From: Clostridia bacterium
GTDB taxonomy: Bacteria; Bacillota_A; Clostridia; Oscillospirales; CAG-272
Length of the DNA stretch: 64,000 bases
Assembly (NCBI GenBank): GCA_017501345.1
Contig: JAFVXC010000022.1
Coordinates: 1 to 64,000, forward strand
Reading direction: 5' to 3'
The position numbers and the translations under genes are program-made. Below, in pieces: positions 51,676 through 60,354 of the stretch; positions within the stretch are counted from its first letter, which is position 1; every line of letters starts with the position of its first letter. The notes beneath the pieces were generated by a model, which was not told where the DNA came from, did not search any database, and was given only the letters and a program-made list of their open reading frames with translations.

Positions 51676-52992
51676 TCAGTAGTAGTAATTGATCCCCGCC
51701 GATTTCATATCGACCGTCGCAAGCAGCTCCTCGTCGAGCTTGATCTTGTCCTTGTACTGATCCGCTTCCTGGAGGAAGAGATACTCGATGAGAGATGAGG
51801 CAAATTCGCTGAACCAGATCGCGTTATCCTTCTCGGCATACGCCCCCTCGGGGCATTCGTATTTCATAATAAGGTGATATCCGTAATCTGATTCGACAAG
51901 CTTTGTTTCTCCGACCTTCATATCGGCAAGTGCCTCGGAAATATCGGTCAGATACGCGTATCCGTAGGTGGTGCTCTTTTCAAGGAAATAGCCGTTTTCG
52001 TATTCCTCGATGCCCTCTACGTCCTCACTGTATTCGAGCATCAGATCCTCGAACTCCTCAAAGTCGCCGTTTTCGATCTGTCCCTTCAGAAGTTCGACGT
52101 TTGCCTCGATCTTCTCAAGCTCCTCCTTTGAGTAGTCCTCGGTCTTATAGTTGCCGTCCTTGTCCGATATGTACATCGGCTTTCCGTTCTCAGTGTCGTA
52201 CAGCACCTTTCCCTCGGCATCGAAGAAGATCTCATCGCCGTTTTTATCCTTGATGATCGCGCCCTTGTCGTCGGTCATCGTGACACCGTTTTCCGTATCG
52301 TACAGATAAGTCTTACCGTCCTCGTCGTAATAGATCGTATTGCCGTAGGCATCCTTCTCGTAGACGTAATAGTAGGACGCAAGGAAGATCTGCTTGAAGC
52401 AAACGTAATTCTCCTGCATATACTGCTCCTTCACGCCTGCCGCGATCTTACTTCCCCCTGCACCGTACAGATAGGTACGGAGATAGTTGACCTTCTTCTC
52501 CGTGATATAAAACTCTCTGAGCATATCGTAATTCATACCGTACTGAGAGAGAAGCTGATTGAGCTGAGATTTCGAGCCGTCCCCATCACTGCTGTTGAGG
52601 AGACCGTCCATTTCCTTGTCGACCGCATCGATCTCCGACTTCGGAAGACTAAGATCATATTCATCAAAAAGATAAAGCGCGATCGCATAGGTCTTGGCGG
52701 TATCAAGCACCTGTGCGGTAAAGTAATCGTTGTAGGTCGTTCCGTCAAGCCCGATCGTGGTATCCCAGAAGCTCGACTTTACCGCGTCCTGATAAACGCG
52801 TGCCACGGTTCCCTTCATACGGGAAAGCAACAGCTCATATTCGTTGACCGAGATCGTCGCCGATCCGATGCTGAGCATCGTCTTCCCCTTCGAATTGCCG
52901 CACGACGCGAGGATCGGTACACACAGCATAAGAACGAGGAGAAGTGTAAGCGCTCGGACAAACAGCCCGAGCGGCTTTTTTGTTTTTTTCAT
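51676..52992 (-). CDS. PrsA-like peptidyl-prolyl isomerase lipoprotein
   Basis: 438 residues. Lipoprotein signal (LTLLLVLMLCVPILASC then G). The N-terminal helical chaperone arm (SIGSATISVNEYELLLSRMK, SLPKSEIDAVDKEM) and a C-terminal parvulin-like domain (FEEFEDLMLEYSEDV then LADMKVGETKLVESDYGYHL) flank an inserted region of about 90 residues rich in Y, D, G and K (DAYGNTIYYDEDGKTYLYDT). That insert separates the start of the parvulin domain and is not typical. ATG at 52992 follows GAAGGAA. It is downstream of mfd and pth, a common Firmicutes order; it would fold exported proteins. Confidence 0.83.
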   Translation of the reverse strand: MKKTKKPLGLFVRALTLLLVLMLCVPILASCGNSKGKTMLSIGSATISVNEYELLLSRMKGTVARVYQDAVKSSFWDTTIGLDGTTYNDYFTAQVLDTAKTYAIALYLFDEYDLSLPKSEIDAVDKEMDGLLNSSDGDGSKSQLNQLLSQYGMNYDMLREFYITEKKVNYLRTYLYGAGGSKIAAGVKEQYMQENYVCFKQIFLASYYYVYEKDAYGNTIYYDEDGKTYLYDTENGVTMTDDKGAIIKDKNGDEIFFDAEGKVLYDTENGKPMYISDKDGNYKTEDYSKEELEKIEANVELLKGQIENGDFEEFEDLMLEYSEDVEGIEEYENGYFLEKSTTYGYAYLTDISEALADMKVGETKLVESDYGYHLIMKYECPEGAYAEKDNAIWFSEFASSLIEYLFLQEADQYKDKIKLDEELLATVDMKSAGINYYY

Positions 52993-53059
52993 AATATTAT
53001 TCCTTCTGTAATTCGTAATTAAAAACAATTATAGCATACATTTATGCAAAATACCAGAA

Positions 53060-56000
53060 CTATTTTTGCACATTTTCAAGATATTTTTGTAACAAATTGT
53101 AAATAAGCTTCACGGGATCGTCCTTGGGCGTGAGCTTTACCGCAACGCACGCACCTCCGTCGAGTGCGAGAATACGAAGCTTCCCCGGGAAATCGGCAGA
53201 AACCGCAAGCCACTGCTGGGGGTCAAAATCCCTTACGTACACGCGGACCGAGCTGCTTTCCTGCACGATAGAGGTAATGCCCGCGCGAATGGCGGCGGAG
53301 CGGATCAGTGAGATACTGAGCAGATTTTCCGCTTCCTTCGGCGGTGTACCGTAGAGGTCGACCATTTCGTCAAGAACGTCATCGCGGTCGTATTCGGTCT
53401 CGATCAGCGCGATGCGCTTATAGAAGCTGATCCGCTGTGCGGCGTACGGCACGTATTTCTCGGGAAGGTATGCGTTCACAAGAAGCGTGACCGTGCATTC
53501 GGGCTTCTCCTCGACCGTGACGCCCTTCTCTTCAAGCACCGCGTTGTTCAAAAGCTTGATAAAGAGGTCGTAGCCGACCGCATCAAGATGCCCGTGCTGA
53601 CTTGCGCCGAGCAGGTCTCCCGCACCGCGTATCTCAAGGTCGCGCAGTGCGATCTTGAAGCCCGCACCGAATTCGGCGTAGTCACGGATCGCCGAGAGTC
53701 TCTTCTCCGCGATCTCGGAAAGCACCCGTCCCGGAGGATAGGTGAAATACGCATAGGCGCGGCGAGAGGAGCGTCCGACTCGTCCGCGGATCTGGTGGAG
53801 CTGAGAAAGCCCGAGCCGATGCGCATTATCGACGATCAAGGTATTGGCATTCGGAATGTCCACGCCGGTCTCTATGATCGTCGTACAAACAAGCACGTCG
53901 ATCTCTCCCTGCAGCATCCGTCCCCAGATCTCCTCAAGCTCATCCTTTTTCATCTTTCCGTGTGCAACGGTGATGCGGGCATCGGGCAGAGCCCGACCGA
54001 GCCGTGCCGCACATTCGTCGATCGTCTCGACCGCATTGTGCAGCCAGAACACCTGTCCGCCGCGATGCAGCTCCTTCCGGATCGCATCGGTGATGATGAG
54101 ATCGTCGTGCTCAAGCACGTAGGTCTGCACGGGCAGTCTGTCTCCCGGCGCCTCGTCGAGCACTGAGATATCACGGATCCCGCCCATCGCCATATTGAGC
54201 GTTCGCGGGATCGGAGTTGCCGTGAGCGTCAATACGTCGACGTTCTCCGAAATCTGCTTCAGCTTTTCCTTTTGCGCAACGCCGAAGCGTTGCTCCTCGT
54301 CGATGATCAGAAGTCCGAGATCGCGGAATTTCACATCCTTTGAGATCAGGCGGTGTGTGCCGATGATGATATCGATCTCACCGCGCAGAAGCCGCCTCAG
54401 GGTAACCTCCTGCTCCTTCGGAGTACGGAAGCGCGACACCATATCAATATTGACCGCAAAGCCGCGCATACGGCTTACGGCAGTCTGAAAATGCTGAAGT
54501 GCAAGAAGGGTGGTCGGCACGAGGATCGCAACCTGCTTCCCTCCGAGAACCGCCTTGTATGCGGCGCGAAGCGCGACCTCGGTCTTACCGAATCCAACAT
54601 CTCCGCAGAGAAGTCGGTCCATCGGGATCGCCTTTTCCATATCGCCCTTGATATCCTCGATCGAGGAAAGCTGACCGTCGGTCTCCTCGTATTCAAAGGC
54701 GGCTTCAAAGCTACGCTGAAAATCGTCGTCGGGCGGAAAGGCGTAGCCCGGTCTTCTCGATCTTGCGGCGTAGAGCGCGATCAGCTCCTTCGCCATATCC
54801 CTGACCGATGCCTTTGCGCGCGACTTTGCCCGTGTCCAGTCGCGTCCGCCGAAGCTCGACAGCCTGATCTTACCGCTCTCGCTATCGGCACCGATATACT
54901 TCGATACCTTATCGAGCTTATCGACGGGCAGGAAGAGCTTGTCGCTTCCCGCATACTGGATGTTGATATAATCCCGCGTAACACCGTCGACCGTCAGGGA
55001 TTCGATCCCCGTATAGCGGCCAATGCCGTAGGTCTCGTGTACCACAAGATCGCCCTCGCGCAGATCGGCATACGAAAGGATCGCTTCATTTGCCTTTTTT
55101 TTGCGCTTCGCCCTTCGGCGCGCCGTAGCTACGGAGCCTATACGCGTCTCCCCTGTCGTTGACAAAACGGCGATTTTCGGGATCGGCAATTCGTATCCCC
55201 GAATGCTCTGCCGCCATTTGATGAGGACGGTTCCCGCGGGGAAATCGGTAAGAACGAATTCCCCCTCTGCGACCTCGGGATATGCGCGGAAGCCCTTATC
55301 CGTAAGAAGCCCCGCAAGATTTTTCGCGGAGGTCTCGTTTTCGACCGTGACGATCGTCCTGTATCCGCGCTCGTGATAAGAAGAAAGATCCTCTATGAGA
55401 AGATCGGGATTTTCATAATAGGAAACAGTATGCTTCGAGCGGAAGCCAAAGAGTCCCCCAACCCGCTTTCCCGTCATTCCCTGACCGAGAGGGTCGATAT
55501 GAACGGTAAGCGAACGGCCGAGGAAAAGCTCGAGAGAGCCGTGTGTTTTGCTGTAATCAAGATACTTTGAAGAAACCGTCTCCGAGAGGGATAGCTCCTT
55601 GATCTGCTCCTGAAGTCGCCACTCCGACGCCTTCACACGCTCGTTTACCCCAACCGTTCCGTAAATGAATACGGGTGTACGGTCTGCAAAATAATCAAGG
55701 AGAGAGATCCGTTCGGGATAAATGAAAGAGATATATTTATCGAGAAAGCCGACGTCGCGCATCGTTTCAAGGGATAAAAGCTCTCTTTTCAGCTCGTCGC
55801 GTGCCTTCTCATCCTTCACCCGCTTCTGCCGTACGGCAAGCTCTTTTTTGAGATCCGCAAGAGATCCCTCGTCAAGAAGCACCTCGCGCGCGGGAGGAAG
55901 TGCCGCCGATTCTATGCTTTCGATCGTTCTCTGCGTCTCGGGATCGAACAGGACCATACGGTCGACCTCGTCGTCAAAAAGCTCGATACGAAGCGGCTTC

Positions 56001-56656
56001 ACCCGTGAAAATGAACCCTTATCTGCGGTAAAGGTCGCGTTCGGCGCGAATATATCAATGATCGAGCCGCGTATCGCGAACTGTCCCGTCTGGTCCACCA
56101 TATCCACGCGGGCGTATCCCGCCGCCGAAAGCTTTTCTGCGAGCTTTTCGGGATCGATGCGCGTATCGAAATCGATCCTCACGGTGCGGTCGATCAGGTG
56201 CCCCGGAGGGATCGTATACCCGAGTGCTGTTTCGGGGGTGGTGAGGACAACGTCGCAATTGCCGCTGATAAGATCAAACAGAACGCGGATACGCCGATGC
56301 TCATACTCGTGCGAGGCTGTGATGTTGTAAAAATTCAGATCTCGCCCCGAGAAAACCTCCGCACGGATCCCGAATTGACCGAGAAATGCCTGCATCTGCT
56401 CGCAGGATCTCTCGTCCGGATAGAGAAACAGAAGGGTCGAGCCGATCCGCACGCCCTCTGCCGCACGCACTTCAAGAAGATCCTCGACGAGCGATAGCGT
56501 CATAGCATCTGCCGCACCGTCCGAAAGGCCGCTGACAAGAAGCGGGAGTGGATCGTTATCCCGCCGAGCGGCGTCGCAAAGCGCCGAAAAAAGCTGTCTG
56601 TATTCCCCATCAAGACGAATACCGTCGGTCAGTATCCGCGCGTCCCTTGCTCGCAT
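53060..56656 (-). CDS. mfd: Transcription-repair coupling factor
   Basis: 1198 residues. Displaces stalled RNA polymerase and recruits UvrA. An N-terminal UvrB-like region, the RNA polymerase-interaction domain (ADLREGDLVVHETYGIGRYT), then a RecG-like translocase: Walker A LLCGDVGFGKTEVALRAAYK, LLIIDEEQRFGVAQKEK and a TATPIPRTLNMAMGG motif. The C-terminal TRCF domain (AYLPEKYVPYAAQRISFYKR) closes it. Length is slightly above the usual 1150. Runs after pth, before the PrsA-like gene. Confidence 0.97.
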   Translation of the reverse strand: MRARDARILTDGIRLDGEYRQLFSALCDAARRDNDPLPLLVSGLSDGAADAMTLSLVEDLLEVRAAEGVRIGSTLLFLYPDERSCEQMQAFLGQFGIRAEVFSGRDLNFYNITASHEYEHRRIRVLFDLISGNCDVVLTTPETALGYTIPPGHLIDRTVRIDFDTRIDPEKLAEKLSAAGYARVDMVDQTGQFAIRGSIIDIFAPNATFTADKGSFSRVKPLRIELFDDEVDRMVLFDPETQRTIESIESAALPPAREVLLDEGSLADLKKELAVRQKRVKDEKARDELKRELLSLETMRDVGFLDKYISFIYPERISLLDYFADRTPVFIYGTVGVNERVKASEWRLQEQIKELSLSETVSSKYLDYSKTHGSLELFLGRSLTVHIDPLGQGMTGKRVGGLFGFRSKHTVSYYENPDLLIEDLSSYHERGYRTIVTVENETSAKNLAGLLTDKGFRAYPEVAEGEFVLTDFPAGTVLIKWRQSIRGYELPIPKIAVLSTTGETRIGSVATARRRAKRKKKANEAILSYADLREGDLVVHETYGIGRYTGIESLTVDGVTRDYINIQYAGSDKLFLPVDKLDKVSKYIGADSESGKIRLSSFGGRDWTRAKSRAKASVRDMAKELIALYAARSRRPGYAFPPDDDFQRSFEAAFEYEETDGQLSSIEDIKGDMEKAIPMDRLLCGDVGFGKTEVALRAAYKAVLGGKQVAILVPTTLLALQHFQTAVSRMRGFAVNIDMVSRFRTPKEQEVTLRRLLRGEIDIIIGTHRLISKDVKFRDLGLLIIDEEQRFGVAQKEKLKQISENVDVLTLTATPIPRTLNMAMGGIRDISVLDEAPGDRLPVQTYVLEHDDLIITDAIRKELHRGGQVFWLHNAVETIDECAARLGRALPDARITVAHGKMKKDELEEIWGRMLQGEIDVLVCTTIIETGVDIPNANTLIVDNAHRLGLSQLHQIRGRVGRSSRRAYAYFTYPPGRVLSEIAEKRLSAIRDYAEFGAGFKIALRDLEIRGAGDLLGASQHGHLDAVGYDLFIKLLNNAVLEEKGVTVEEKPECTVTLLVNAYLPEKYVPYAAQRISFYKRIALIETEYDRDDVLDEMVDLYGTPPKEAENLLSISLIRSAAIRAGITSIVQESSSVRVYVRDFDPQQWLAVSADFPGKLRILALDGGACVAVKLTPKDDPVKLIYNLLQKYLENVQK

Positions 56657-56712
56657 CCGAGATCCCCCCTTTTTTCTTTTCTCAAAGCAATATATTTCAT
56701 CAATGCAGCTTA

Positions 56713-57345
56713 TTATGCGCGATAACCGTTACAGGCCTGCACCGCCTTTTCAAAGTCGCCCTCGGCTTCCGAAAGCATCAAGGGAAGATTCTCCGTAACG
56801 GTCGGAAAGACGCCCGCGATCTTTGTACGCACCTCTGCGGACGGCACGCCGAGTACCCAATCGGCAAGATCGTAATCCTTATGCGGCTTCGCGCCGACAC
56901 CGATCCTCACGCGCGGGAAAGCATCGCTTGAAAGATGTCCGATGATGCTTTTCATTCCGTTATGCCCGCCGTCGCTCCCCTTTTTGCGGACGCGAACGCG
57001 CCCCGGATCAAGAGAAATATCGTCATAAACCACGAGGATCCGCTCGGGCGGGATCTTATAAAAATCTGCCGCCTCCTTCACCGCAATCCCCGAAGAATTC
57101 ATAAAGGTCTGCGGTTTCACAAGGAGAATGCGCTTTCCCGAGAGGGTAACGTCCGCAACGAGCGAATGAAATTTCGCACGGTCGATCCTCACACCCTGCT
57201 TTTGTGCAAGGGCGTCGATAAAGCGAAAGCCGACGTTGTGCCGCGTTTCGGCATATTCCTTTCCGGGGTTTCCAAGCCCGACGACCAGATAAGAAACAGC
57301 GCCTCCCGTCTCGCGAGAGGTTTCGATCTGCCGAAACAGATCCAT
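56713..57345 (-). CDS. pth: Peptidyl-tRNA hydrolase
   Basis: 210 residues. Recycles peptidyl-tRNA released from ribosomes. LVVGLGNPGKEYAETRHNVG holds the catalytic histidine (HNVG), and KPQTFMNSSG and GSDGGHNGMKSI complete the active site. About 15 residues precede the usual N-terminus. I use the ATG at 57345 behind GGAG; a GTG at 57363 behind GAGGTG is about equally possible. First gene of pth-mfd-PrsA. Confidence 0.93.
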   Translation of the reverse strand: MDLFRQIETSRETGGAVSYLVVGLGNPGKEYAETRHNVGFRFIDALAQKQGVRIDRAKFHSLVADVTLSGKRILLVKPQTFMNSSGIAVKEAADFYKIPPERILVVYDDISLDPGRVRVRKKGSDGGHNGMKSIIGHLSSDAFPRVRIGVGAKPHKDYDLADWVLGVPSAEVRTKIAGVFPTVTENLPLMLSEAEGDFEKAVQACNGYRA

Positions 57346-57467
57346 TATATTGACTCCACTCACTACGTTTCACCTCATAATATAGCTCTGATTTACATAC
57401 AGGAACAAGACCGGAGATGCGCAGAAGCTACACGCCGCACATATCGCCGGTCAAGATTATCACACAT

Positions 57468-57496
57468 ATTATATAACAAATCACGCGTTTTGTCAA
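57468..57496 (-). promoter_or_regulatory. Promoter of the pth-mfd operon
   Basis: Minus-strand TTGACA, 17-bp spacer, TATAAT, about 100 bp before pth. It faces away from the ppdK promoter in the 308-bp divergent gap, which otherwise shows nothing. Confidence 0.87.
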
Positions 57497-57578
57497 GAAG
57501 CGATCACAACTTTCGGTCTTTGTAATATAAATATAGGATAAAAATTCCATTTCCCTATCATCTTTTTTTCGAAAAGGC

Positions 57579-57607
57579 TTGACAGATCGGACAAGTTGTG
57601 GTATAAT
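57579..57607 (+). promoter_or_regulatory. Promoter of ppdK
   Basis: TTGACA, 17-bp spacer ending in TTGTGG, TATAAT; GGAGGTAACTTGCA then ATG follow. Confidence 0.93.
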
Positions 57608-57653
57608 AGCGGTTGGACTAATTATAGTTATTTTATTTTGGAGGTAACTTGCA

Positions 57654-60275
57654 ATGGCAAAAAAGTATTGCTACCTTTTTACCGAGGGTAACGCAAACAT
57701 GCGTGAGCTTCTCGGCGGCAAGGGTGCTAACCTTGCAGAGATGACCAACATCGGTCTCCCCGTTCCCCAGGGCTTCACCATCACCACTGAGGCCTGCACG
57801 CAGTATTACGAGGACGGTCGTCAGATCAACGACGCGATCCAGGCAGAGATCAACGAATACATCGTTAAGATGGAAAACGTAACCGGCAAAAAGTTCGGTG
57901 ATCTTGAGAATCCCCTTCTCGTTTCGGTTCGTTCCGGTGCACGCGCTTCGATGCCCGGTATGATGGATACCATCCTGAACCTCGGTCTGAATGAAGACGT
58001 CGTTAAGGTTATGGCTGAGAAGTCCGGCAACGCTCGTTGGGCTTACGACTGCTACAGAAGATTTATCCAGATGTACTCCGACGTTGTTATGGAGGTCGGT
58101 AAGAAGTACTTCGAGGAGCTCATCGATAAGATGAAGGAAGAAAAGGGCGTTAAGCTCGATGTCGAGCTCACCGCCGACGACCTGAAGGAGCTCGCTGAGC
58201 AGTTCAAGGCTGAATACAAGTCGAAGATCGGCACTGATTTCCCGAGCGATCCTAAGGAGCAGCTTATGGGCGCCGTTAAGGCAGTATTCCGTTCGTGGGA
58301 TAACCCCCGTGCGAACGTTTACCGCCGTGACAACGATATTCCCTACTCCTGGGGTACCGCTGTAAACGTACAGGCTATGGCATTCGGTAATATGGGTGAC
58401 GACTGCGGCACCGGTGTTGCATTCACCCGTGACCCCGCTACCGGCGAAAAGAAGATGATGGGCGAGTTCCTCACCAACGCACAGGGCGAGGATGTTGTCG
58501 CAGGTGTTCGTACGCCTATGCCCATCGCACAGATGGCTGAAAAGTTCCCCGAGGCTTATGCAGAATTCGTTAAGGTCTGCGGCATCCTTGAGAACCACTA
58601 CCACGATATGCAGGATATGGAGTTCACCGTTGAGCACGGCAAGCTCTATATGCTCCAGACCCGTAACGGCAAGAGAACCGCTCCCGCAGCGCTCCAGATC
58701 GCCGTTGACCTTGTTAAGGAGGGTCACAAGACCGAGGCTGAGGCCGTTCTGATGATCGACCCCCGTAACCTCGACACCCTTCTCCATCCCCAGTTCGACG
58801 CGAAGGCTCTGAAGGCAGCAAACCCTGTCGGCAGAGGTCTCGGTGCATCCCCCGGTGCCGCTTGCGGTCAGGTCGTCTTCTCCGCAGAGGACGCAGAGGC
58901 TTGGCACGAAGCGGGTAAGAAGGTCGTTCTCGTTCGTCTCGAGACCTCTCCCGAGGACATCACCGGTATGAAGGCGGCTGAGGGTATCCTCACCGTTCGC
59001 GGCGGTATGACCTCTCACGCTGCAGTCGTTGCCCGCGGTATGGGTAAGTGCTGCGTTTCGGGCTGTGGCGACATCGCTATGGACGAAGAAAACAAGAAGT
59101 TTACCCTTGCAGGCAAGACCTACGTTGAGGGCGACTATATTTCGATCGACGGCTCGACCGGTAACATCTACGACGGCATCATTAAGACTGTTGACGCAGA
59201 GATCTCCGGCAACTTCGGCACCATTATGAGCTGGGCTGATAAGTTCCGCAAGCTCAAGGTCCGCACCAATGCAGACACGCCTGCCGACGCAAAGAAGGCA
59301 CGTGAGCTCGGTGCTGAGGGCATCGGTCTTTGCCGTACCGAGCATATGTTCTTCGAGGCTGACAGAATCGCCGCTTTCCGCGAGATGATCTGCTCCGACA
59401 CCGCTGCAGAGCGTGAGGTTGCCCTCGAAAAGATCCTTCCCTACCAGCAGAGCGACTTCGAGAAGCTTTACGAGGCTCTCGAGGGTACTCCCGTTTGCAT
59501 CCGCTTCCTGGATCCCCCGCTCCACGAGTTCGTTCCTACCACCGAGGAAGAGATCGCACTCCTTGCAAAGACCCAGGGCAAGTCGGTTGAGACCATCAAG
59601 GCTATCATCCAGAGCCTCCACGAGTTCAACCCGATGATGGGTCACCGTGGCTGCCGTCTGGCTGTCACCTACCCCGAGATCGCAGCTATGCAGACCAAGG
59701 CTGTCATCCGTGCGGCTATCAACGTTCAGAAGGCTCATCCCGATTGGAACGTCGTTCCCGAGATCATGATCCCGCTCGTTGGCGAGGTCAAGGAGCTGAA
59801 GTACGTGAAGTCTGTCGTCGTTGCTACCGCTGACGCTGAGATCGCCGCTGCAGGCGCTGATCTCAAGTACGAGGTTGGTACGATGATCGAGATCCCGCGT
59901 GCTTGCCTTACCGCTGACGAGATCGCACAGAACGCTGACTTCTTCTGCTTCGGTACCAACGACCTGACGCAGATGACCTTCGGCTTCTCCCGCGACGACG
60001 CAGGCAAGTTCCTCGGCGCTTACTACGACTCGAAGATCTTCGAGAACGATCCCTTCGCGAAGCTCGACCAGACCGGTGTCGGCAAGCTGATGAATATGGC
60101 TGTTAAGGACGGCCGTGCGAACAACTCGCACCTCCACATCGGCATCTGCGGCGAGCACGGTGGCGACCCGACGTCTGTTGAGTTCTGCCATCAGCTCGGT
60201 CTCGACTACGTGTCCTGCTCTCCCTTCCGTGTGCCGATCGCTCGCCTCGCAGCAGCTCAGGCAGCACTGAAGTAA
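57654..60275 (+). CDS. ppdK: Pyruvate, phosphate dikinase
   Basis: 873 residues. Interconverts PEP, AMP and PPi with pyruvate, ATP and phosphate, a common glycolytic step in anaerobic Firmicutes. The N-terminal ATP-grasp part has LLGGKGANLAEMTNIGLPVP and RSGARASMPGMMDTILNLGL. The swivelling His domain has GILTVRGGMTSHAAVVARGM with phospho-acceptor His455. The C-terminal TIM barrel has GLCRTEHMF and CGEHGGDP. Length matches the family (about 875). Codon use is strongly biased, as in rplJL and pgk, fitting high expression. Monocistronic. Confidence 0.97.
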   Translation: MAKKYCYLFTEGNANMRELLGGKGANLAEMTNIGLPVPQGFTITTEACTQYYEDGRQINDAIQAEINEYIVKMENVTGKKFGDLENPLLVSVRSGARASMPGMMDTILNLGLNEDVVKVMAEKSGNARWAYDCYRRFIQMYSDVVMEVGKKYFEELIDKMKEEKGVKLDVELTADDLKELAEQFKAEYKSKIGTDFPSDPKEQLMGAVKAVFRSWDNPRANVYRRDNDIPYSWGTAVNVQAMAFGNMGDDCGTGVAFTRDPATGEKKMMGEFLTNAQGEDVVAGVRTPMPIAQMAEKFPEAYAEFVKVCGILENHYHDMQDMEFTVEHGKLYMLQTRNGKRTAPAALQIAVDLVKEGHKTEAEAVLMIDPRNLDTLLHPQFDAKALKAANPVGRGLGASPGAACGQVVFSAEDAEAWHEAGKKVVLVRLETSPEDITGMKAAEGILTVRGGMTSHAAVVARGMGKCCVSGCGDIAMDEENKKFTLAGKTYVEGDYISIDGSTGNIYDGIIKTVDAEISGNFGTIMSWADKFRKLKVRTNADTPADAKKARELGAEGIGLCRTEHMFFEADRIAAFREMICSDTAAEREVALEKILPYQQSDFEKLYEALEGTPVCIRFLDPPLHEFVPTTEEEIALLAKTQGKSVETIKAIIQSLHEFNPMMGHRGCRLAVTYPEIAAMQTKAVIRAAINVQKAHPDWNVVPEIMIPLVGEVKELKYVKSVVVATADAEIAAAGADLKYEVGTMIEIPRACLTADEIAQNADFFCFGTNDLTQMTFGFSRDDAGKFLGAYYDSKIFENDPFAKLDQTGVGKLMNMAVKDGRANNSHLHIGICGEHGGDPTSVEFCHQLGLDYVSCSPFRVPIARLAAAQAALK

Positions 60276-60305
60276 TTTCAAAGAAGCACAGCTAAATAAA
60301 GAAAC

Positions 60306-60343
60306 AACCCCGACGAGGAGCGATCCTCGTCGGGGTTCTTTTT
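60306..60343 (+). terminator. Terminator of ppdK
   Basis: 14-bp stem AACCCCGACGAGGA / TCCTCGTCGGGGTT with a GCGA tetraloop, then CTTTTT. Confidence 0.93.
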
Positions 60344-60354
60344 GTTTATTGTGA

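Noticed and set aside
57633..60281. A very long open frame (about 880 codons) on the minus strand opposite ppdK
   Set aside because: It mirrors the strongly biased codons of ppdK, has no family motifs and no ribosome site; ppdK is certain on the other strand.
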